In this document: in pieces, positions 58,607 to 64,000 of the stretch | How the letters are laid out: each line of letters starts with the position of its first letter | Numbering within the stretch: position 1 is the first letter of the stretch | Assembly (NCBI GenBank): GCA_964523885.1 | Contig: CAZFYX010000113.1 | Location: 1 to 64,000, forward strand | Source of the DNA: SHXO01 sp964523885 | Lineage (GTDB): Bacteria; Pseudomonadota; Gammaproteobacteria; Burkholderiales; SHXO01 | DNA: 64,000 nucleotides | Direction of reading: 5' to 3' | Position numbers and translations under genes: made by a program | The notes under the pieces: model-generated | Told to the model about the DNA's origin: nothing | Database searches by the model: none | The model's input: the letters and a program-made list of their open reading frames with translations, nothing else

Positions 58607-59433
58607 ATCTCGATCTCCCCTTCGAAAACGGTCTCCGCCGGACCGGTCATGAAGACCGGCCGTCCTTCTCCCTGCCAGGCGATGGTGAGATCACCGCCAT
58701 GCGTCGTCACGCGCACGCTCGGGTCCAGCAACCCGAGCTGGATCCCGGCCACGACTGCCGCGCACGCGCCGGTGCCGCAGGCGAGCGTCTCGCCGGCGCC
58801 GCGCTCGTACACGCGCAGCCGGACGTGCGCACGGTTCACCACCTGCATGAAGCCGGCATTGACCCGCTTCGGAAAGCGCGGATGGCGCTCGATGAGCGGC
58901 CCCTGGCTGAGGACCGGCGCGGTCTCGACATCGTCGACCACCTGCACCGCGTGCGGATTGCCCATCGACACCGCCACGATCTCGATCGGCCCGCCCTCGA
59001 CCTCGATCCAGTAGGTCCGCGCGCGCCGCTCCGCGATGAACGGGATGCGGGCGGGCTCGAACTGAGGCGGACCCATGTCCACCGTGACCCGGCCGTCGGC
59101 CTCGAGCTTCGGGACGATCACGCCCGCCAGGGTCTCGACCCGGATCTCCCGCTTGTCGGTGAGACCCTTGTCGCGCACGTAGCGCAGGAAGCAGCGCGCG
59201 CCGTTGCCGCAGTGCTCGACTTCGTCGCCGCTGGAGTTGAAGATGCGGTAGTAGAAATCGGTGCCAGGGGCACGCGGAGCCTCGATCACCAGCACCTGGT
59301 CACAGCCCACACCGAAGTGCCGGTCCGCGAGCCGGCGGGCGAGTTCCGGAGCGACACCGACGCGCTGGCGGACCGCGTCGATCACGACGAAGTCGTTGCC
59401 CACGCCCTGCATCTTGGTGAACTGGAGGCGCAT
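58603..59433 (-). CDS. dapF: Diaminopimelate epimerase (DapF)
   Basis: Converts LL- to meso-diaminopimelate for lysine and peptidoglycan. 276 residues. The two active-site cysteines are Cys75 (EHCGNGARC) and Cys219 (LACGTGACA). Starts at ATG 59433, next to a mirror spacer that separates it from lpxL. Its 3' end overlaps DUF484 by 4 bases. Confidence 0.95.
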   Translation of the reverse strand: MRLQFTKMQGVGNDFVVIDAVRQRVGVAPELARRLADRHFGVGCDQVLVIEAPRAPGTDFYYRIFNSSGDEVEHCGNGARCFLRYVRDKGLTDKREIRVETLAGVIVPKLEADGRVTVDMGPPQFEPARIPFIAERRARTYWIEVEGGPIEIVAVSMGNPHAVQVVDDVETAPVLSQGPLIERHPRFPKRVNAGFMQVVNRAHVRLRVYERGAGETLACGTGACAAVVAGIQLGLLDPSVRVTTHGGDLTIAWQGEGRPVFMTGPAETVFEGEIEI

Positions 59434-59445
59434 TCGCTCGGCCGG

Positions 59446-59651
59446 AGGCTAGAGGCTAGAGGCTAGAGGCTAGAGGCTAGAGGCTAGAGGCTAGAGGGAC
59501 GCATCACGCGATTATGCATCCAGCGTCAACGCGCGATCTGCACACCCTGCAATTCTCCTGAAGCCTGCGTTGCCATCATTCTATCTTGCCGCCACTGGTG
59601 ATGGGACCGAACCCATGCTGCACCGGCGCTGCCCCCTCTAGCCTCTAGCCT
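59446..59651. repeat. Mirror spacer S9 (seven AGGCTAG units, two inverted)
   Basis: AGGCTAG occurs seven times in tandem at 59446-59494; two inverted units CTAGCCT lie at 59638-59651, ending exactly at the lpxL stop. About 143 bases of non-coding sequence separate the arms. The 7-mer unit differs by one base from that of S1. The number of units may vary between strains. Confidence 0.85.
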
Positions 59652-60518
59652 TCAGTAAACCTTCGGCTCCCCTGCCGGCCGCGTCTTGAAGCGGCGGTGC
59701 GTCCACAGGTACTGCTCCGGCATCTCGCGGATGCGCTCCTCGAGGAACGCGTTCATCGTGCGCGTGTCCTCTTCCACGGATGCACCGGGATAGTTCTCCC
59801 AGGCGGGATACACCCGGAGGACGTAGCCCATGCCGCCGGGCAGCTGACGCACGACCAGCGGCACGATGCGGACCTTCAGCAGCCGGGCCATGCGGGAGAG
59901 CACGGTCACGGTGGCCGCCTGCACGCCGAAGAAGGGCACGAACACGGCGTCCTTGGGGCCGAGGTCCATGTCGGGCGAGAGCTGCAGGGCGTGCCCGCCC
60001 TCCATGGCGCGCAGGATCGCCTTCACGCCCTCGCCGCGCGAGACCATGCGGGTGCCCTGGAAACGCTCGCGCTTGCGCTTGAGGAACGCATCCACGTAGG
60101 GGTCCCTCTGGCGGACGTAGACCGCCACGCCGCGGTAGTCCGTGGACATCCGGATGCCCTCGAGTTCGATGCCGACGAAGTGCGGAACGAACCCGATGAA
60201 ACGCTGGCCGGCTAGGGCCTCGATGTGCTCCACGCCCTCGACGCGCACCACGCGGCGCAGGCGCGCCTCGGAGCCGAACCAGGCGACGCTGGACTCCACC
60301 AGCGCGCGGCCGAAGCACTGAAAGTGCCGTCGCAGCAGCCGCTCGCGGGCCGGCGCCGACAGTTCGGGGAAGCACAGGGCGAGGTTGGTGCGGGCGATGC
60401 GGCGGCGCTTGCGGATGAAGAGGTACGCGCATGCCCCGACCAGCCGGCCGAAGAGCGCCATCAGCGGCAGCGGCAGGAAGTGCAGCAGCCAGAGTACGAA
60501 GATGCCGAGGCGGCTCAT
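59652..60518 (-). CDS. Lipid A biosynthesis acyltransferase (LpxL family)
   Basis: A 288-residue inner-membrane acyltransferase. N-terminal anchor LGIFVLWLLHFLPLPLMALF, catalytic HX4E in VPHFVGIE near residue 112, and the C-terminal EQYLWTHRRFKTRP. It is one of two such genes in the window and sits in the metK/dapF block, as in many betaproteobacteria. Which lipid A position it acylates cannot be told from sequence. Confidence 0.9.
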   Translation of the reverse strand: MSRLGIFVLWLLHFLPLPLMALFGRLVGACAYLFIRKRRRIARTNLALCFPELSAPARERLLRRHFQCFGRALVESSVAWFGSEARLRRVVRVEGVEHIEALAGQRFIGFVPHFVGIELEGIRMSTDYRGVAVYVRQRDPYVDAFLKRKRERFQGTRMVSRGEGVKAILRAMEGGHALQLSPDMDLGPKDAVFVPFFGVQAATVTVLSRMARLLKVRIVPLVVRQLPGGMGYVLRVYPAWENYPGASVEEDTRTMNAFLEERIREMPEQYLWTHRRFKTRPAGEPKVY

Positions 60519-60621
60519 GGCTTGCTGGGGCTGTGCACGTCAGGACAGGACGTCGGGAGGCCGCGGCGTGGCAAGCAGGAAGGGGTCAGGCAGCGCGATC
60601 GTCAACGAAAGGTTTCCTGCA

Positions 60622-60650
60622 TTCAAGCCCCGGGACCAATCTGCTATCCT
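60622..60650 (+). promoter_or_regulatory. Probable metK promoter
   Basis: TTCAAG at 60622-60627 and TATCCT at 60645-60650 are 17 bases apart, 46 bases before the metK ATG. The same TTCAAG -35 box with 17-base spacing occurs upstream of the ahcY riboswitch. No known SAM riboswitch is visible in the leader. Confidence 0.5.
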
Positions 60651-60695
60651 GACCAGCCTGAAAACCGACAACCAACCCGCCTGCGAAGAGCACAG

Positions 60696-61871
60696 ATGAG
60701 TGAGTATCTTTTTACGTCCGAATCGGTTTCGGAAGGGCATCCCGACAAGGTCGCGGACCAGATTTCCGATGCCGTGCTGGACGCGATTCTAGCCCAGGAC
60801 AAGTACGCCCGGGTCGCCGCGGAGACGCTGGTGAACACGGGGCTGGTGGTCATGGCGGGCGAGATCACGACCAGTGCGGTGGTGGACTTCCAGCACATCG
60901 CGCGCGAGACGATCAGGCGCATCGGCTACGACAACACCGAATATGGCATCGATTACAAGGGTTGCGCGGTGCTCGTCGCCTATGACAAGCAATCGCCCGA
61001 TATCTCGCAGGGCGTGACCGAGGGGCAGGGGCTGGACCTCGAGCAGGGGGCCGGCGACCAGGGCCTCATGTTCGGCTACGCCTGCGACGAGACGCCGCAG
61101 TTCATGCCGCTGCCCATCTACCTGGCCCACCGCCTGGTGGAGCGCCAGTCCGAACTGCGCCGCGACGGCCGGCTGCCGTGGCTGCGGCCCGATGCCAAGT
61201 CCCAGGTGACCATCCGCTACCGGGACGGCAAGCCCGACGCCATCGACACCGTGGTGCTGTCCACCCAGCACGCCCCCGAGATGCAGCACAAGCAGATCGA
61301 GGAGGCGGTGATCGAGCAGGTGGTCAAGCCGGTCCTGCCGCCTCACCTGGTGAAGGGCAAGATCAAGTACCTGATCAATCCGACCGGGCGCTTCGTCGTC
61401 GGCGGACCGCAGGGGGATTGCGGGCTGACCGGGCGCAAGATCATCGTCGACACCTACGGCGGCGCGGCCCACCACGGAGGCGGCGCATTCTCCGGCAAGG
61501 ATCCGTCCAAGGTCGACCGCTCCGCGGCGTATGCGGGCCGCTACGTCGCCAAGAACGTCGTCGCCGCGGGGCTGGCCAGCAAGTGCGAGATCCAGGTCTC
61601 CTACGCCATCGGCGTTGCGCGTCCCACCAGCGTGATGGTGACGACCTTCGGCACCGGCAAGATTCCCGACGAGAAGATTGCCGAGCTCGTCCAGCGCCAC
61701 TTCGACCTGCGGCCGAAGGGCATCGTGCAGATGCTCGACCTGCTGCGCCCGATCTACCAGAAGACCGCCGCCTACGGCCACTTCGGCCGCGAGGAGCCCG
61801 AGTTCACCTGGGAAGCCGCGGACAAGGTCGAGGCCCTGCGCTCCGACGCTGGCGTGCGGCTGCACGCCTGA
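60696..61871 (+). CDS. metK: S-adenosylmethionine synthetase (MetK)
   Basis: Makes SAM from methionine and ATP. 391 residues. FTSESVSEGHPDKVADQISD holds the ATP/methionine site His; GAGDQGLMFGYACDE and GGAFSGKDPSKVDRSAAY are the signature sequences. ATG 60696. First gene of the methyl-cycle block, followed by ahcY and metF on the same strand. Confidence 0.96.
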   Translation: MSEYLFTSESVSEGHPDKVADQISDAVLDAILAQDKYARVAAETLVNTGLVVMAGEITTSAVVDFQHIARETIRRIGYDNTEYGIDYKGCAVLVAYDKQSPDISQGVTEGQGLDLEQGAGDQGLMFGYACDETPQFMPLPIYLAHRLVERQSELRRDGRLPWLRPDAKSQVTIRYRDGKPDAIDTVVLSTQHAPEMQHKQIEEAVIEQVVKPVLPPHLVKGKIKYLINPTGRFVVGGPQGDCGLTGRKIIVDTYGGAAHHGGGAFSGKDPSKVDRSAAYAGRYVAKNVVAAGLASKCEIQVSYAIGVARPTSVMVTTFGTGKIPDEKIAELVQRHFDLRPKGIVQMLDLLRPIYQKTAAYGHFGREEPEFTWEAADKVEALRSDAGVRLHA

Positions 61872-61938
61872 CGGTGGGGACCTCAGCGCTGCGCAGGCCA
61901 TCCCTTCTGCCATCGAGGGGGCGCGCCGGGGCGAGGGG

Positions 61939-61967
61939 TTCAAGCAGACCGGCGGTTCGGCTATAAT
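61939..61967 (+). promoter_or_regulatory. Probable promoter of the ahcY riboswitch transcript
   Basis: TTCAAG at 61939-61944 and a perfect TATAAT at 61962-61967, 17 bases apart. Transcription would begin near 61974, a few bases before the riboswitch. The 306-base gap between metK and ahcY (61872-62177) thus holds promoter, riboswitch and terminator, and a further 108 bases before ahcY with no recognised element. Confidence 0.65.
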
Positions 61968-61976
61968 TCTGCACTT

Positions 61977-62036
61977 GCTGAGGAGCGCTGCGACCGGTTT
62001 GCGCCGGCCAGGCTCAGCGAACACAACGGCGCTCGC
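61977..62036 (+). ncRNA. SAH riboswitch aptamer upstream of ahcY
   Basis: The conserved core of the S-adenosylhomocysteine riboswitch is present in order: GAGGAGCGCTGCGACC (from 61980), CCAGGCTCAGCGA (from 62008) and AACGGCGCTC (to 62034). P1 is GAGCGC (61983-61988) with GCGCTC (62029-62034). It precedes the SAH hydrolase gene, as in other proteobacteria, so SAH accumulation should turn on its own removal. Downstream, a terminator uses part of the P1 3' strand. Confidence 0.88.
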
Positions 62037-62069
62037 ATCTCCCACGAGGTGCGGGCGTTTTGTTTTTTT
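62030..62069 (+). terminator. Intrinsic terminator, expression platform of the SAH riboswitch
   Basis: CGCTCGCA (62030-62037) pairs with TGCGGGCG (62050-62057), with one G-U wobble, and is followed by TTTTGTTTTTTT (62058-62069). The left arm overlaps the 3' strand of riboswitch P1, so ligand-stabilised P1 and this terminator exclude each other. SAH binding should therefore allow read-through into ahcY. Confidence 0.8.
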
Positions 62070-62177
62070 GTGGATCCGGTGCGAGGGGCGCTGCGACAGG
62101 GACCTGCCCTGCCAGGCTCGCACCCGGAAAACGGCTTCTGGCAACGGCGCCCGTTCTGTCCATCGAACGGAGGCAAC

Positions 62178-63596
<1,419 letters not shown>

Positions 63597-63654
63597 TCCC
63601 GGGCGGCAGGCAGCACCCTTCGCCGCCGCATCCACCCCGCCTCCTCACCCTTCC

Positions 63655-63689
63655 CCCTCTCTCCTCGCGGGAGAGGGCCGGGGTGAGGG
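63655..63689. repeat. Dispersed CCCTCTC inverted repeat, copy 2
   Basis: CCCTCTCTCC-TCGC-GGGAGAGGG followed by CCGGGGTGAGGG. It matches the element at 8206-8240 in about 30 of 35 positions. It lies between ahcY and metF; an additional CCTCACCC at 63643-63650 pairs with the GGTGAGG tail, giving a longer stem. It could be a REP-like element and may also end the ahcY transcript. Confidence 0.72.
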
Positions 63690-63727
63690 GGCGGTCGTAC
63701 AGGCAGCATGCCGTCGAGGCCGCTCCC

Positions 63728-64000
63728 ATGAAAACCCAGCGCGTCTTCTCCTTCGAGCTGTTCCCGCCGCAGACGCCGGAGGGCATCGAGAAGCTGCGTA
63801 TCACGCGCCGGCAGCTCGCGCAGCTCAACCCGGCGTACTTCTCGGTGACCTACGGTGCGGGCGGCACCACGCGCGAGCGCACCCTGGGCATCGCGCTCGA
63901 GATCCAGGCCGAAGGCCAGCAGGTGGCCCCGCACCTCTCGTGCGTGGCCTCGACCCAGGCGTCCTTGCGCGAGATCCTCGAGCAATATCGCCTGGCCGGG
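63728..64000 (+). CDS. metF: 5,10-methylenetetrahydrofolate reductase (MetF), 5' part
   Basis: The first 91 codons of metF, cut by the window end. MKTQRVFSFELFPPQTPEG is the family start, with the catalytic Glu in the FELFPP segment, and FSVTYGAGGTTRERT is the folate-site region. The enzyme makes 5-methyl-THF for methionine synthesis, completing the methyl-cycle block after metK and ahcY. Confidence 0.92.
   Translation, partial: MKTQRVFSFELFPPQTPEGIEKLRITRRQLAQLNPAYFSVTYGAGGTTRERTLGIALEIQAEGQQVAPHLSCVASTQASLREILEQYRLAG

Noticed and set aside
59446..59494. Tandem AGGCTAG array as a CRISPR-like or satellite array
   Set aside because: Units are 7 bases with no spacers and no cas genes; it is one arm of a mirror spacer.
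60519..60695. SAM riboswitch upstream of metK
   Set aside because: No conserved SAM-I, SAM-II or related core could be seen in the leader; only a promoter-like pair was found.

Overview
The window reads as chromosomal DNA of a GC-rich Gram-negative bacterium, most likely a betaproteobacterium. The grounds are LPS genes (heptosyltransferases, two LpxL-type acyltransferases, a Kdo 3-hydroxylase-like enzyme), HslVU, homospermidine synthase, the block lpxL-dapF-DUF484-xerC beside metK, and an S-adenosylhomocysteine (SAH) riboswitch in front of ahcY. No rRNA, tRNA, CRISPR array, transposase or prophage gene was seen. Genes are densely packed, and many neighbours overlap by 4 bases.

Layout. (1) 126-9750: a minus-strand operon for hydroquinone ring cleavage. 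It encodes two-subunit hydroquinone 1,2-dioxygenase, a semialdehyde dehydrogenase, 3-oxoacid (3-oxoadipate) CoA-transferase A and B, maleylacetate reductase, and a branched-chain-amino-acid-type ABC importer (binding protein plus two ATPases; permeases not in view). A divergent IclR-family regulator faces it across a three-half-site candidate operator. (2) 9763-19658: a long minus-strand run from glgC through two GH57 glucan enzymes, an APH/AAA two-domain protein, a glycosyltransferase, a Kdo hydroxylase, a secreted matrixin-like protease and a YchJ protein. glgB-glgA diverge from it at 19908-23575, and the alpha-glucan phosphorylase lies apart at 41079. (3) 23693-27820: a compact lar operon (LarA-like enzyme, larC, larE, larB) that should make the nickel-pincer nucleotide and supply it to a LarA homologue with altered motifs. 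(4) 27941-33649: LPS assembly (acyltransferase, sialyl/Kdo-transferase-like GT, two GT9 heptosyltransferases, a GT4 enzyme, a GDP-mannose hydrolase-like Nudix protein). (5) 33804-47103: mixed housekeeping and unknown genes, including dinB, a VanY-type peptidase, homospermidine synthase, glgP and a DUF3299/FtsX/LolD-type ABC unit. (6) 47198-49170: hslV-hslU. (7) 50337-54963: a metal (probably zinc) uptake operon with DUF2946 protein, outer-membrane barrel, ZnuA-like, His-rich periplasmic protein, ATPase and permease. (8) 55040-60518: phosphatase, RlmI-like methyltransferase, xerC, DUF484, dapF, lpxL. (9) 60696-64000: the activated methyl cycle: metK, SAH riboswitch with terminator, ahcY and the start of metF.

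The most unusual structure is not a gene. At least eight intergenic spacers are built the same way: a low-complexity, often tandemly repeated arm, a short middle, and the same arm inverted. The arm sequences differ, but some share recognisable units. They lie mostly between co-directional genes of one operon, and are most frequent in the hydroquinone operon. I call them mirror spacers here; that name is mine.

Functional calls rest on recognisable motifs and gene context only. No database search or folding calculation was run.
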